The position numbers and the translations under genes were made by a program. From positions 62,001 through 126,000 of the forward strand of contig JAKCPB010001444.1 of NCBI GenBank assembly GCA_021442155.1: a DNA stretch of 64,000 nucleotides. The letters run 5' to 3'. The notes beneath the pieces are model-generated. The model was not told the origin of the DNA and searched no databases. It saw only the letters and a program-made list of their open reading frames with translations. The DNA comes from Cymbidium sinense. Taxonomy: Eukaryota; Streptophyta; Magnoliopsida; Asparagales; Orchidaceae. Positions 36,488 through 50,133 of this stretch are shown in pieces. The stretch's first letter is position 1. Each line of letters opens with the position of its first letter.

Positions 36488-36527
36488 CACTTTTCACGTG
36501 GCACCGTGGGATTGGCTACTTAAAACT
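36488..36527 (+). promoter_or_regulatory. Putative retroelement promoter with G-box, copy C
   Basis: CACGTG at 36495-36500, ATTGG at 36511-36515 and TACTTAAAA at 36517-36525. Spacing is the same as in copy B. Confidence 0.45.
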
Positions 36528-39490
36528 TATCTTACTCAGCACCTACATGGCATTGGAAGATGCACTTTCATCCGCCATCCGATAAGGTCATATGGCTATT
36601 AATCCGCTTAATAGGATTAAATCATATTGATCTAGTAGATCTAGTCACGATCGTTCATTTCAATCACGTAAATGGATGATGCGAGATCTAACATCATGCG
36701 AGTGAGGGAGAATGGAGTCCGTTCACCATTTCTCACTTGATCCAAGCTTACTTGAGCTTGGATCAACTGGATCGATCCCACACACATCGATGAGGGGATC
36801 CAACAGTCAAGATCACATGAGATGCAAGTTTTCTTTAAAAGGTTCCAACCCATTTTTTCTGAAGGATTGGTTTTGGAAGCATACCTCACTGGAGCTCAAG
36901 ACTGGTGGCTCAAACAATTGAGGAAGCTTCATCTAGTGGAGATGAAGCCCTATTGAGAAGTAATTGGATCAATTCCTCAATGTTCATTCGGAAGGCCATG
37001 AACTGATGATTTGGAGCTCGGCTTTGATCATTGTCCCACATCCAATGCTCAGGAAGCTTGGGAGATGATTCATTCTTACTCGATGAGGCCTAGGGAAGGT
37101 GAGAGGTGAGTGCAAAGTTAATTTGAGTTTGATGGAGAAATGGGGAAGATAGGTAAGAAATGGGAGTGTTCTATTTTGGGACGGATGAGAATAGAATTTT
37201 TTGATCGAGGAACGAGCATGGGAGCTTAGGGAATGGCTCTGGAAGCTCGTCTTGGTAGCTAGGGCTCTAAGGAATGATTTTTGTGTGTTTGAGCAAAAAT
37301 GAGGGGGTGTATACCCCCCTTCATCTTTATCGGATGGTGGGATCGGGTTTGGCTTCTAGTGGCCATCTGGCCATCTCAGGGAGACGTGAGTGGCAAGGAG
37401 GAGGTAAGTTGGCTCGGCTTGGTTGGTTGAAGGTGTGGAGGTGGCTGCCAAGGAGGAATCATGGGTGTCCTATGGGTTTTAAATGCTCTAATGGGGAGGG
37501 TGAGGTGATTTTACCTCCTATTGGTCATGGCCAACCCAACCACCCCTTGGGTCAAGTTGGGCAGTGTCCTAGGTGCTTAGGTGGACCATTGGGAGAGTAC
37601 CAAGTGGCCAAGGAATGGAAATGACCACTTACAGGGGTGATTTGTCTCACGTGATGTCCTTAACCTAAGAGTAGAATGATCATTTGACATGGATTTGATT
37701 TGGGCAGATTTGAAATGAGCCAAAAGTGGGTTAGCACAAATTTCAAGTCAATTGGAGTTGATTTGGTTAGGTTTGGCTTAATTTGACTCATTTAGGTCAA
37801 ATTTGGTTAGGTCAAGTTTACCAATTGGTCAAACTAAACTAAGTTGGGTCAAGTTCGCATGATTATATGGGATGTTTTGGTTCAATTTGTTTTGTTTTTC
37901 TTTGTCTTAGATTTGATTTTGGCTCATTTGGATTCATTTGTGTCAAATGGATTATGTTGACTAATTTGACAAAATTTGGCAAATTATCTTGGGTTGTTGG
38001 TTTTTTTACCAATTGAAGATGATTGTATGCTTTGGTTTCAATTAATTTGGATTTGGTTTTGATTTAGGCCAACTTGAACCTTTAGGTCAATTTGGGCTAA
38101 GTAGGTCAATTGGGTTCAATTGGGTCCAATCATGGCAATGGTCAAGTTCAATAATCAATTTGGAATGAACTTGAGTCATTGGTTGCAATCAATTTGGTTT
38201 ATATTTTTATTTGACCCAATTTAGTCTTTTAGGTCAATTTGGGTCAACTTGGGTTAAGAGGGCCAATTAGGTTTGGTTTGATTCAATTGAAGGTCAAGTC
38301 ATATTCAAATTTTGATTTTGATTTGGTATGAATCATTGGTTTCAAGGATTTGGCGGCTAAAGGCTAGTTTGGCTAGTTTGGGTTAAGGAGTTGACTCGGT
38401 CAAATGACCAAGTTGACTTGGTTTGACCAATTTATAATTGATCAACCTAGGGTGATCAACAATCATGATGGGAGCTTTTGATGGTCTTGGTTCAATCAAA
38501 TTTGGGTAGGATTAAAACTTGGCTCAAATAGGTCAAATTGGCCACTTTGGGTCAAGTGGACCAATTGGGTTTAGTTTGATTTTGGGTTGAGTTTGATTTA
38601 GTTGAGTTTATATATGGATTTGGGATTGATATATAAATTGCAATTTCCTTGGGTTCAAATGGGTTTTGTTCATTTGAACATTTCAAGTCAAAAGGGTTAA
38701 ATTGGGTTTGACTTGGATTTATTTTGGTTTGGCTTGATGATTATAGATTTTATTTGTATTTGTGAATATGATTGAAGGTATGATTGATTCATGTGAAAAA
38801 TCAATTGAATTTGGGTTTTGGAATGAAGGAATTTGGCTAAGTCCATGGAGTTGGGTCATGTGGCTTAGTTTGGATTTTGATTTGGTTTGATTTAGTTTTG
38901 ATGATTTAAATGTATATTCATTTAAAATTGTGAAGATGATTGAAAATATGATTGATTTATGAGAAAATCAATTGAGTTTGACTTGATTTGTATTAATATT
39001 TAGCTAAGTCCATAGGATAGGTCATATGGCCTAGAAAGGGTTTTGATTTAATTTGATTTAGTTTGATTTAGTTTTGATCATTTGAATGTAGATTTGATTT
39101 ATATTTAGGAAGATGATTGAAGATATAAATTTATTATGAGAAAATCAATTTATTTTGGATTAAGATTTGGCTAAGTCCTTGGGATAGGCCATATGGCTTA
39201 GGAAGGGTTTCAAGTTTGGATTTGATCATGGGCTTCAATCATTTGGTTTTGGAATTTGGGTTTGGGATTTGAATTTGATGTTTGATTGAACTTGAGGTTG
39301 GTTTGAGAAGGTGAAACATGGGTTGGATTTGGGTTGTATGGTAGGTGGATTATCCTAATCCCTAAGGCATAACCTAATCTTAGCTTAGGTTAAGTGTTTA
39401 CCTAATTGTTAGAAGTGTCTTATGACTAGGAAGTCTTAGTGTCTAGAAGACTCTTAAGTTTAAGATGGGAAGATTGAATGCACAAAAGTG

Positions 39491-42400
39491 AGGTCAACAG
39501 CCTTAGGCTCCATAGTGTTGCCTTGGAGATAGATGATTGGAAGAAAGTCAAGTTTCACATTATAGACTTGGATACATCTTTCAACGCTTGGGAGACCATG
39601 GATACATGAGAACAACATAATTCCATCCTCTCTATATCATTGTATGAAGTTTGTGAGAGGTGGGATCATCTACTGTGTCAAAGTAGATCTCAACTCATTT
39701 ATAGTTCCCGAGGTCAGCATATATGATGATACATCTTACTACCTCCCTCAAAATCAACAAGTCTATTCTTGCGAAGTTGGCCAAAGCTTAAAAATAAAAA
39801 AAATAAATAACAAATAAAATGAAAAACAAAGAGAAATAGAAAAGAGAAAAGAAAAGAGAAAATGAAAAAGAAAATAAAAAGGAGCCAAAATAGACTTGGA
39901 GGAGGAAGTGGAGCATGACATTAGATTCCACCCATAGTTCATTTCTCCATTCAAACATATGGGTAGGACGACCTGACCTCCACCAGGCAGAGGAAGAAGC
40001 TAGTTTAGAGGTAGTCCTAGGGGTGGAAAACCTCATTATTGGCCACCCAATAGAAGATATGTCCCAGATACTAAGAGTACACCTTCTATTCATATAGACT
40101 TAGAGTCTAGTTTATAGGATGAGTCTTATATGGTTAGCACAGCCAGCTCTTTAGTAGATTCCTTGGAGGTATCACACTTGAGATAGTGATGAATACTAGG
40201 CTCCAAAGAAAAGCATAAGTGTATCCAAGTCTATATGTGAAATAAGTATCAGTTGGGAACCTTAGCTCTAACCCAACTTTCCTCTCAAAAAAAGGATTTG
40301 GGGGTACCCTAAGTCATCCACGTGTGAAGACTCGTGAGGTTCTTTGGGAGCATCATCCTCAAGTCAAGAAGTTGATGTAGAACTTGGGATGATTCATATA
40401 AAGATTTAATAGAATTACCTTTTGATGTGTACTTGCCTTGTGTTCATAATTTAATAAAGAAAGGGTTAATGCCACATATTTGTTTAATGTACTAGTCAGA
40501 ATACATCAAAATAATATGAAAGAACAAATGCAAAAGTTCTTAATCAAGATCGAGATTAGATTCGATGGGTCCATAATGATGATGATTACTTAGTCATCAC
40601 CAATCAGTTGGAATCTGATAAGTTCTTTTCAAATCACATTAAATCATATGAGGAGCTATGCTTAGAAACTTTAGATGATCCAGATGATTTTGAAGTTAAA
40701 GGTGCACCACCAGAGTTCGAAGAAGAGATCAAGTCAACCATCGACGAGCTCAACTAAAATCAACTTAGAATCAAGAAAATCCACCATACATACATCGTCA
40801 TTGAATGAAATTAAACCAATGACTTAGTTAGGCTATTAATTGAGTTTAAGTATAACTTTGCATTGAGTTATGAAGAGATGCCTGGATTGGCTCCTGACAT
40901 AGCAGTCCAAAAATTGGCAATAGAGCCTACTGCTAACCCTATCAAGCAAGCTCCTAGACACATAAAATTAGATATAGAACAACAGGTCATTTTTGAAGTC
41001 AAGAAATTGATCAATGCTGGCTTCATCCGAAGAAAAATACCCTACCTGGTTAGCCAACGTCATCCCAATTAAGAAAAAGAATGGACAAAATTCACATATG
41101 CTTCGATTTTAGGGATTTAAATAAAGCATGTCCAAAAGACAAATTTCCACTACCAATCCTGAAGCTGATGGTGGACATTGCCTCATCTCATGCAATCTTC
41201 TCTTTCATGAATGGCTCATCGATATAACTAAATAAAGATGGCCCTTGAAGATGAAAGAAACACTTTTAGAACTGATAATCTATTGCTATAAGGTCATGCC
41301 TTTCAACCTTAAAATGTGCTACATTCCAAGCAGTAATGACTTGAATCTTGACAAACTCATTCATCATCAAGTCGAGTGCTATGTTGATGATCTGTAGTCA
41401 AAAGTAGAGAAAAGGAAAACAACTCTCTTTGACTTGAGAGTTGTTTTCAAATAGTTAAGATAATTTAACCTCAAAATGAGCACCCTGATGTGTGCATTTG
41501 GAGTAACTTTAGAAAAATTCCTTGGGTTTGTTGTCCGACACTGGGAAATCGAAATAGATCCAGAGAAGATTAAGACGATATTAGAAATGCCACCCCCTTA
41601 AAGTTTAACTCAACTCAGATCATTCCAAGAGCAGTTGGCATATCTAAGATACTTTATATCCAACCTATCGGGAAGATGTTAGCCATTCTCAGCACTTGTC
41701 AAAAAGGATGCCAAGTTAAAGTGGGATGATAAGTGTGAGCATGTCTTCAAAGACATCATTACTGATGGGTTCTAGCATCCCCCCCAGCAAGCTCATACTT
41801 TCATTATTACATTAGACGACTTGCTTGGTGCTTTGTTGGTCCAAGTTAATGAAGAAAGGAAGGAAAATGTACTCTACTACCTCAGCCGTCACCTAATCCC
41901 TGTTGAGGGTAATTATCCACCCATTGAGAAACATTCCTTAGCATTAATCTTTGCATCCCAAAACCTACAGCACTGCATACTTTCCTATAAGGTGAACTTA
42001 ATCTCTAGGATCAATCCAAAGATCTCATGATACGGCCGCTATCCGATGGTTGCATGATGGTCCATGATCCTCTCAAAGTTTGACACTACCTTGTACCCTC
42101 CATGCGAAAGGACAAGCACTAGCAGATTTAATGACATACCCACTTCCTACTGACTCTCTGCTTAGTGATGATCTCCCTGATGAACAAATCATGAACTTAG
42201 GGGATACTAGCATTCACCACTGGAAGATGTACTTATGGTGTGGCTTCCTCTCAAAGAAGAGAAGAACCACAATCTACTATTCCAGGAAAGGCAGGAGTAG
42301 GAATAGTTCTCTTAACACTGAACTACGATATGATGAGATTCTTATATCATTTGTCCAATCCTTGCCCAATAATGAAGCCGAATATGATGCTCTGATTACC

Positions 42401-43985
42401 GATCTAGAGTTAGCCATTACTCTAAGCATCTAGAACATCAATATCTTTGGTATTCTCAGCTAGTTATCAACCAAATCGCTGAGTCTTATAAGGTTATAAA
42501 GCCTAAGCTCCATCACTACCACATGTACACCATAGAGTTGTTAGCCCAAATACTAGAGGTTACCATTTATAAGATTCCTCTAGGAGAGAACACCGTAGCA
42601 TATGCTTTAGCCAAGCTTGCCAAGGAGTTGGCATGTCTGGAGGATGAGTCCATATCAATAAAGGTCCAAAATAGATAAGTCTTATCCCTTATTGATATTG
42701 AACTCATCAAAAACTACTCTTGAAGAGAGGTGCCATTGCCAAGAAACATAAGGAGTTAGAATGGAGGCAACCATTCATGGATTACCTAAATAAAGGCAAA
42801 CTACCTCAATAGAAGTCCCAAGCCTATGAGATGAAGCAGAGAGCATTTTCCTATGCTCTTATGGATGGTATCTTGTACTGGTGGTCTTTCGATCATATAT
42901 GGTTATGTTATTTTGACAAGCATGATGCCTATAAGATCATGACTGAGGTACACTCAGGATTAGATATAGCCAACTAATCTGGTCCAAAGATGAAATCCAA
43001 GATCAAGAGACTAGGATACTACTGGCCATCGATGATCAAAGATTGCATGGATATGGATATGCGATGCCACCAATGTCAAATACAGGTGTGTGGTCCTACA
43101 CCATCCATATATGTGATGTCATTCAAGTTGGGATACCAATAGTGGGTTTGAGTGATCCTCTTTCTTCCAAGGGTCATCAATTCATCTTAGCAGCAATTGA
43201 TTACTTTTCCTAATGGGCAAAGATGATTTCTCTTAGAGAGGTCATAGCTCAGCATGTGCTCTAGTTTTTTAGGAACCATATCGTATATAGGTTCAGAGTG
43301 CTTCAATGAATTATATTTGATAATGGTACTGCATTCAAGAGCATTCAGATCAATAACTTTTCTCAGAGACACAACATAGGTTAGAGATATTCTACCATTA
43401 ACTATCTAGGGGAAAATGGCTTAGCACAACCCTTTAACAAAACTCTCATCTAAATACTAAAGAAGACACTCAACAACAACAATAGTGGCTTGAGCAGTTA
43501 GTTGAAGCCTTGTGGGCCTACCGCACCACATATAGAACTCCAACTTAGTCTTCCTTTCTCCTTAGTGTATGGGTCCAAAGCCATTCTACCATTAGAAGTC
43601 CAACTCGATCACTGATAACTATGCAAGCAAGATCATAGAGTAGAATGCCAAGTTGCGCTTAGAAGAGCTTGAAGAAGAGAGAGATGCCTAGGCATGCAAA
43701 AAATCTCTAGTTGTACAAAGGTAAAATGATACAAGCTCACAACAAGTTAGTCCATCATAGAGCTTTTCAAGTAGGTGAGCTTATTTTAGTTTTAAGAAAA
43801 CCAATTATTTCCCATCGTAAAATGGGAGGCAAGTTTGAACCCATTTGGGAAGGCCCTTTTTCCATAGAGAAGGCCTACTAGAGAAAATCTTATCAGCTTA
43901 TTAATCATAAGGGAGAGTGCCCAATGTTTCCAATCAACAGGCTCTACTTAAAGAAATATTATAAATTATGTTTGAAAATAATTAT
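39491..43985 (+). pseudogene. Ty3/gypsy pol remnant, copy C
   Basis: Same domain order as copy A. Protease end at 39500-39640. RT start is open at 40863-41072: SYEEMPGLAPDIAVQKLAI, then PIKQAPRHIKLDIE and LINAGFIRR. The RT catalytic YVDD at about 41383 is followed directly by a stop. First RNase H is open at 41821-42030 (ALLVQVNEERKENVLYYLSR). Archaeal RNase H sits in 42080-42433: DLPDEQIMNLGDTSIHHW, a frameshift that destroys the YFDGA acid, then NNEAEYDAL back in frame, then a stop. Integrase spans about 42930-43620 with WAYRTTYRTP near the end. Dozens of short deletions relative to A and D make it non-functional. Confidence 0.85.
39788..39882 (+). repeat. Purine tract inside pol, copy C
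   Basis: About 95 bp of A-rich GAAAA/AAATAA words between the protease remnant and the RT linker, at the same place as in copies A and D but with more T interruptions. Confidence 0.8.
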
Positions 43986-46934
43986 CATCATTGAAAATTC
44001 CATTTCAAATTCAATCTCTTCCGTCTTGAAAGTATTTTTGTTAATGAATCCTCCATGATGTGTTTAGGTAGGTGTAAGGAACTCGAGCAGTGTCTTATCC
44101 TTCATCAACGCAACACAAAAACAAACTACATGCAAACAAATAAAATAAACATATATCTTTTATCTCATGCTACTCAGAGTTCAGATAACGCTCAACAAAG
44201 ACTACACAAGAGTGCCTGGTTAGTCGACATGTTACCCTTCTAGTGTGTTACCCTATAGGTCTTCCGCTTTGGAGGATGTAAGTCCTATGCTTTTCCTCCA
44301 TACTTGGCCATTACACATCGAGCGCCTTGTTATTTTGGTAGGCCTTACTGCGTGGCCGGTAAGCTACCTCATAGCTTAATTTAAGAGGATGTGAGTCAAC
44401 TATGCTTTCTTCTTAGATTAGCCTTCATGCACTAACTAAACCAAACAAACCATATCAAATCACATGAAATTATAAGGAAATTAATTTTGACTAGTTTTGA
44501 ATTGACATAAGTCCCTGAAGATTCACTCAGTGGTCCCTAGTCAAGTTCGATTGGTCATGCATCTAACAAGTCACCATAATGGTTTTTCCTCGCTTTAGAG
44601 GATGTAAGTCTGATATGCCTTCTTCCTAGCACAACCGTTGCACACCGAAAGGCAACCACTTAGGTTGGCTAGCTACCACATACCCCATAGGCTATCCCTT
44701 TGGATTTGTAAACTTAAGGTAGGTCAAGGCTAAAAGCCCCTTCTCAGTGGGTCCATCGCACACTGATAGGGTCTATACATTAACTTAGATTAAATTAAAC
44801 CAATCTAATTTTCCCCAATGGAGTTAAATCACACCCTTCTCCCAAGTGGAGCCCCAAATCATATATAAACAAGTCAAGCAAACAAATCAAATTCAAAATC
44901 AACCTCCTTAGTGGAACCAAATTAAAGCAACTCCCTCAATAGAGTCTAAATCAATGAAATCCAACCAAACTCTTATCCCCAATAGATACATCCCCAAACA
45001 AATCTATGAAATCAAACTCAAATCCCAATCATTGGATAAACTCCCGCTTCTGGAAGGTTCTCACTCCCCAAGTAGACTGAGACCATATTCTAGTAGATAT
45101 GCCTCCACATAAACTAAAAAACAAATAAATTAAATTCTATTCGATCTTAATCCTAGTGGATTATAGATTTTTATCCCTAACAGATCTATTTTCCATAAAT
45201 CATATAATCAAATCAAATTCAAACCTTATCCTGAGCAGATTTTCTTCTTCTATGCCCTCGACAAAGACCCCTCACAAGTCATATCCAATGCAAGTGTGAT
45301 CTTGATCCCTCCATGTCCTTGACATGGAATTCTCATCAAATCTTATTTCTTCTCTTATGCATACCTTTAATACATCAACTAAAGCCTAACAATGTATTCC
45401 TTCAAATTACATCATCTTAACATTGTAATCAACATTTTATGATGGTGCAAGCTCAAACTAATTATACAATATCATGCTAAACATATTATAGTGTGAAATT
45501 AGCACTATATTATATTATAATATATGATGTTATATTATAATTTCCTATAATATAATATATTATCTAACATAACACCTCATTAGAATCCCTTAAAAGGAAC
45601 AAATTACAAAATTTTCTCAAAATATGAATAATGTTCATTTTGGATGTAAAATTGTTATGTTTCTATTAGAAATGGTACAAAATAGCATAATTTTGGTGCT
45701 GCTTGAGTGTGAATTTGGCCAAATTCTTCCATCTCAACCTTCAAATTAACATTTTTGTGAGTTTGGACCCAATGTATTATAACAAAAGTAAAACATATTA
45801 AAATGTACAATAACATTTAGTAACACCACCATTCACATATATGTGAAGTTATATTGTTTTGTACATTATAGTTTAATATGCTTTCATATAATATATTATC
45901 TTACATTACACCTTAAATGAATCACATTAAGCAAAAAAATTTTAAAATTTGGTTGAAAAATGAACATTTATTTTTGATGCAAAATTCCATTCTTTTGATT
46001 AAACAACACACCATAGCACACCTACAATGATGTTCCCTAAAGCTTACCTTAAATTTGGCCAAATCCCATCATCTCATCCTATAAATCATTATTTTTATGA
46101 ATTATACCAGTACAAACTCTACTACATCATACTATAAAAAACTAAAATATGGTAAATAACAAGTAGTAATACTCAATAGTATGCTATAATGCATGATGCT
46201 ATACTATGTTATGTCATCTTATATTATAATATACTATAACATATTATATTATATTATATTGCATATCACATCACAAGGGAATGCTTAAGATAAAAAACCA
46301 TAAAATTAGCCTAAAAAATAAAAAAATTATATATTTTAGTTGTATCACTTACATATTTTAAATTCAAATAATATATTATGATGCCATGCTCTACCTATTA
46401 TGAATTTTACTAAATTCCATCATTTTAAAGTCTAAATCAACATTTTTTATAAATAATGCTAGTGTAGGCTCAAGTGCATGATTGCAAAATACTGAAAGAA
46501 TTTAAAATGCAACAATATTATGATATATATGATGTTATACTATGCTACAACATATAATACTTATTTTGAACATAAAATCATACTTTTAGACTACAAGTGG
46601 CATAACACCTTTGGTACTACAACCTAATTCCCACTTCAAATTTAGTAGATTTCATCATCCTGATTTATTAAATCAATATTTTAGGATTTATATAAATATA
46701 GACTATAGGGCACAATACCATAATATACTAAAACATTTCAAAACATCTTATAACATCTAAAAATACATCTACATGCTCAAATATAAGATATACTATAATA
46801 TATGGTATTATAATATGATTTAGGTATTAAAATCTCTAATAGTCAGGAAAGTCTCTTGAAGACATTTTCTTTAGCTATGATAACTATGTTGATTAGGTCA
46901 TTCTTTAGATCTACTCTAATCACATCTATATACA
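43986..46934 (+). mobile_element. 3' region, copy C
   Basis: Follows the same path as 18951-22902 but is about 1 kb shorter. The stretch equivalent to about 19330-20450 is largely gone after GATTAGCCTTCATGCACTAA at about 44418. The AT-rich ~335-bp tandem repeats are present at about 45400-46700. The right end is ...ATATACA/AGGTTTAGGG at about 46934. Confidence 0.7.
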
Positions 46935-47239
46935 AGGTTTAGGGTTTAGTTAGGATTTAAAGTTAATTTAGGGTTTAGGTTTGGCTTAGTGGGTTTGGGA
47001 TTTAGGGTTTAGGTTTAGGTTTTTAGGTTTTTTAGGGTTAGTTTTAGGTTTTATAGGGTTTGGTGGGTTTGGGTTTAGGTTTTGGGTTTGTTGTTTAGGG
47101 TTTTAGAGTTTAGGGTTTATCTTTAGGGTTTAGGTTTCTAGGGTTTAGGTTTAGGTTTGTGGGATTAAGGTTTAGGGTTTAGGGTTTAGGTTTAAGGGTT
47201 AGGGTTTAGTTTTAGTTTAGGTTTAGGGTTTACAGTTTA
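46935..47239 (+). repeat. TTTAGGG-rich block right of copy C
   Basis: About 305 bp of degenerate TTTAGGG repeats between the right end of retroelement C and GR-RBP copy 7, matching the arrangement right of copies A and E. Confidence 0.85.
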
Positions 47240-47709
47240 AGTTTTTTTTAATAAAGAACAAATTTATATTTAATGTATCTTCTTTTCGATTTCATCAACC
47301 AAGGAGCACCCCTAGTTTTCTACGATGCAGACGATGACATAGATCAAAAATAAGCACCCATAGACCAAATCAAAAACCTTAGATAAGTAGAACCCTCTCT
47401 ACTCTAAATACACGGTTCCATAAGTGAGTTTGGATCTCATTCTTCAATTTCCAGCTCCCATCAACCACCTCTCGTGGATCCGCCATCATATCTCTGATCT
47501 CTCTCTCTGCCACCACCACAGCTGTAACCTCCGTTGTTCCACCCACCTCCAAAACCACCACTTCTCTAACCGCCACCTCCATATCCACCAACACCTCTAT
47601 ATCCCCAACCACCACTGATAACTGCCACATACGCCTTTCCCTCCACCACCAGATCTACACTGAGCTTAGTTGATGTTGATGTTCTTGCCATCAAGGTTCT
47701 ACCAATTCT
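47240..47709 (-). pseudogene. GR-RBP retrocopy fragment, copy 7
   Basis: On the minus strand from about 47700 the RRM end reads NLDGKNININ followed by a stop and AQ, matching the NLDGR-ITVNEAQ of the family. The Gly-rich coding region lies at about 47500-47650 and the shared 3' UTR at 47255-47440, with a T-run at 47242-47249. The longest open frame here (83 codons, Val/Glu-rich) is a shifted reading of the Gly codons and not the true frame. Several indels break the true frame. Confidence 0.78.
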
Positions 47710-49179
47710 GGGTTTAGATTAGTTTAGGGTTTGTTAGGTTTTTAGGGTTTAGGATTGGGATTTAGGATTTAGGTTTTAGGTTTTAGGCTTTTAAATTTTG
47801 TGGGTTTAGGTTTAGGGTTTGTGTTTAAGGTTTAGGTTTAGGTATAGTGTTTAAAGATTAGGGTTTTAGTTTTTGGGGTTTAGGGTTCAGTTTTGGGTTT
47901 AGTTTAGGTTTAGGGTTTAGTGTTTTTAGGATTTAGGGTTTAGGGTTTTTTAATTAAGTAAACCCATAAGTTTAGGTTTATTTAATTTATTTTTTATTTA
48001 TATGAGTTTATTTTATTTTATTTATTTTATTTGGTCTATTTTTTACTTTATTTAGTTTAGTTTATTTATTTTAAGTTTATTTATTTTAGTTTAGCTTTTA
48101 TCTTAGTTTATTTTTAGGTTTAGGTTTTTTTTTAGTTGAGTTTTATTTTTATTTTATTTTTATTTTAGGTTTAGTTTAGGTTTTATTTTATTTTTTTTTT
48201 AGGTTTTTTAGGTTTATTTTTATATTTTTAGGTTTAGGTTTAATTTTAGTTTATTTTATTTTATTTAGTTTAGGTTTAGGGTTTAGGTTTAGTTTATTTT
48301 AGGTTTAGTTTAGGTTTTATTTATTTTAGTTTAGTTTATGATAGTTTGGGTTTAGTTTTATTTTATTTTATTTAATTCAGGGATTAGGTTTTATGTTTTA
48401 TTTATTTTTTAGTTTTAATTTTAAGTTTATTTTTTATGTTTAGGTTTTTATTTAGTTTTTATTTTATTTTATTTTTGGTTTATTTAATTTTTAGTTTTTA
48501 TTTTATTTAGGTTTTTTTATTCTTAGGTTTATTTAATTTTATTTCGTTTAGTTTATGTTTTTATTTATTTTATTTTAGTTTATTTATTTTTTTTTTATGT
48601 TTAGGTTTAAATTTTTATTTTATTTTATTTAGATTTAGGTTTTTATTTTATTTTATTTTTAGGTTTTATTTTAGTTTATGTAGGTTTTTAGGTTTTAAGT
48701 TTTGGGGCATAAGATTTAAGATTTGTTTTTGGGTTTTAGGATTTTAAGATTTTGGGTTTAGGATTTAGGTCGGTTTCAGATTTTGGGTTTAGCTTGGTTT
48801 ATTTATGGTTTATTTTAGGCTTTAGGGTTTAGGTTTTGTGGGTTTAGCATTTAGGATTAACAGGTTTTAGTTTTAGTTTATTTAGGTTTTAGTGGTTAGG
48901 GCATAGGTTTGTTAGTAGTACTGTTTGTCCAGGGTTTAGGTTAGGGTTAGGGTTTAGGTTTAGGTTTATGGTTTAGAGTAGTTTAGGGTTTAGGTAAGTT
49001 TGTGTGTTTAGGGTTGTGGTTTAGGTTTAGGTTTGTGGTTGAAGATTAGGTTGGGTTTTGGGTTTAGGATTTATTTAATTTTAGGATTTAGGTTTAGGGT
49101 TTAGGTTTTGTTAAAAAAATTAAGTAAAGAAGTTTAGGTTTAATTAGTTTATTTTTATTTTATTTAGGTTTAGGGTTTA
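47710..49179 (+). repeat. Telomere-derived satellite
   Basis: TTTAGGG-rich to 47945, junction motif at 47946-47976 (TTAATTAAGTAAACCCATAA), TTTA-rich block to about 48700, irregular TTTAGGG block to about 49105, second junction motif at 49107-49138. The TTTA block that follows is cut after about 40 bp by fragment E. The period is about 1161 bp. Confidence 0.82.
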
Positions 49180-50133
49180 AGGAACCCAATGATGTTCCCT
49201 AAAGCTTATCTTAAATTTGTTCAAATCACGTCATCTCAGCCTATAAATCAAAATTTTTATAAATTATACAAGTACAAAATCTAGTACATCATACTATAAC
49301 AAACTAAAATATGCTAAATAACAAGTAGTAATACACAATAGTGTGCTATAATGCACGATGCTACACTATGTTATGTCATCCTATATTATAATACACTATA
49401 ACATATTATATTATATTATATTGCATATTACATCACAAGGAATTGCTTAAGATAAAAAATCATAGAATTAGTTTAAATAATAAAAAACTATATATATTTT
49501 AGTCGTATCACTTACATATTTTAAATTGAAATAATATATTATGATGCCATGCTCAACCTACTGTGAATTTGGCCGAATTCCAACATTTTAAAGTCTAAAT
49601 CAACATTTTTATAAATAATGCTAGTGTAGGCTCAACTACATGATTGTAAAATACTAAAAGAACTTAAAATGTGTAGAACAATATATTATGATATATGATG
49701 TTGTACTATGCTACAACATATAATATTTATTTTGAACATAAAATCATACTTTTTAGACTTCAAGTGGCATAGCACACCTTTGGTACAACAACCTAATTCC
49801 CACTTCAAATTTAACAAATTTCATCATTTAATTTATTAAATCAATATTTTTATGATTTATATAAATATAGACTATAGGGCACAATACCATAATATACTAA
49901 AACATCTCAAAACATCTTATAACATCCAAAAATCCATCACTACATGCTCAAATATATGATGTTACATTATACTATAACATATGGTATTATAATATGATTT
50001 ACGGTTAGTGTTTGGTGTATTCAAATCCTTAATTATCAAGGGAAAGTCACTTGAAGACATTTCCTTTAGCTACCATAACTATGTTAAGATTAGCTCATTG
50101 TTTAAATCTACTCCTAATGACATCTTTATTCAA
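49180..50133 (+). mobile_element. Retroelement 3'-end fragment, copy E
   Basis: These 954 bp match the last part of the 3' region of copies A (21980-22902) and C (46020-46934). They start at CCAATGATGTTCCCTAAAGC and keep the last three AT-rich repeats. Satellite flanks both sides. The right end is the same as in A and C. Confidence 0.85.

Larger units (their letters stand above)
33962..39490 (+). mobile_element. LTR-like noncoding region, copy C (fullest version)
   Basis: The fullest copy of the region also seen in A, B and D. A possible LTR start is TGTTGAATTTTG at 33962. The promoter-like stretch with G-box and TATA-like box is at about 36490-36525, near the middle as expected of an LTR. 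The TTGACC/TTGGTCAA-rich part is at 37700-38700, the triplicate ~170 bp repeat at 38740-39250, and protease coding resumes at about 39490. No clear target-site duplication or primer-binding site is visible. A 116-codon frame at 37274-37624 parallels the one at 12286 but is broken in copies B and D. Confidence 0.6.
32852..46934 (+). mobile_element. Ty3/gypsy composite, copy C (longest)
   Basis: Copy C is a 14.1 kb segment: protease N-terminal coding piece (32852-33442), an unassigned stretch, a long LTR-like region (about 33962-39490), pol ruin (39491-43985) and 3' region (43986-46934). It extends further left than copies A, B and D and so shows what lay upstream in the ancestor. Its right end is the same as in copies A and E. 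Confidence 0.8.
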
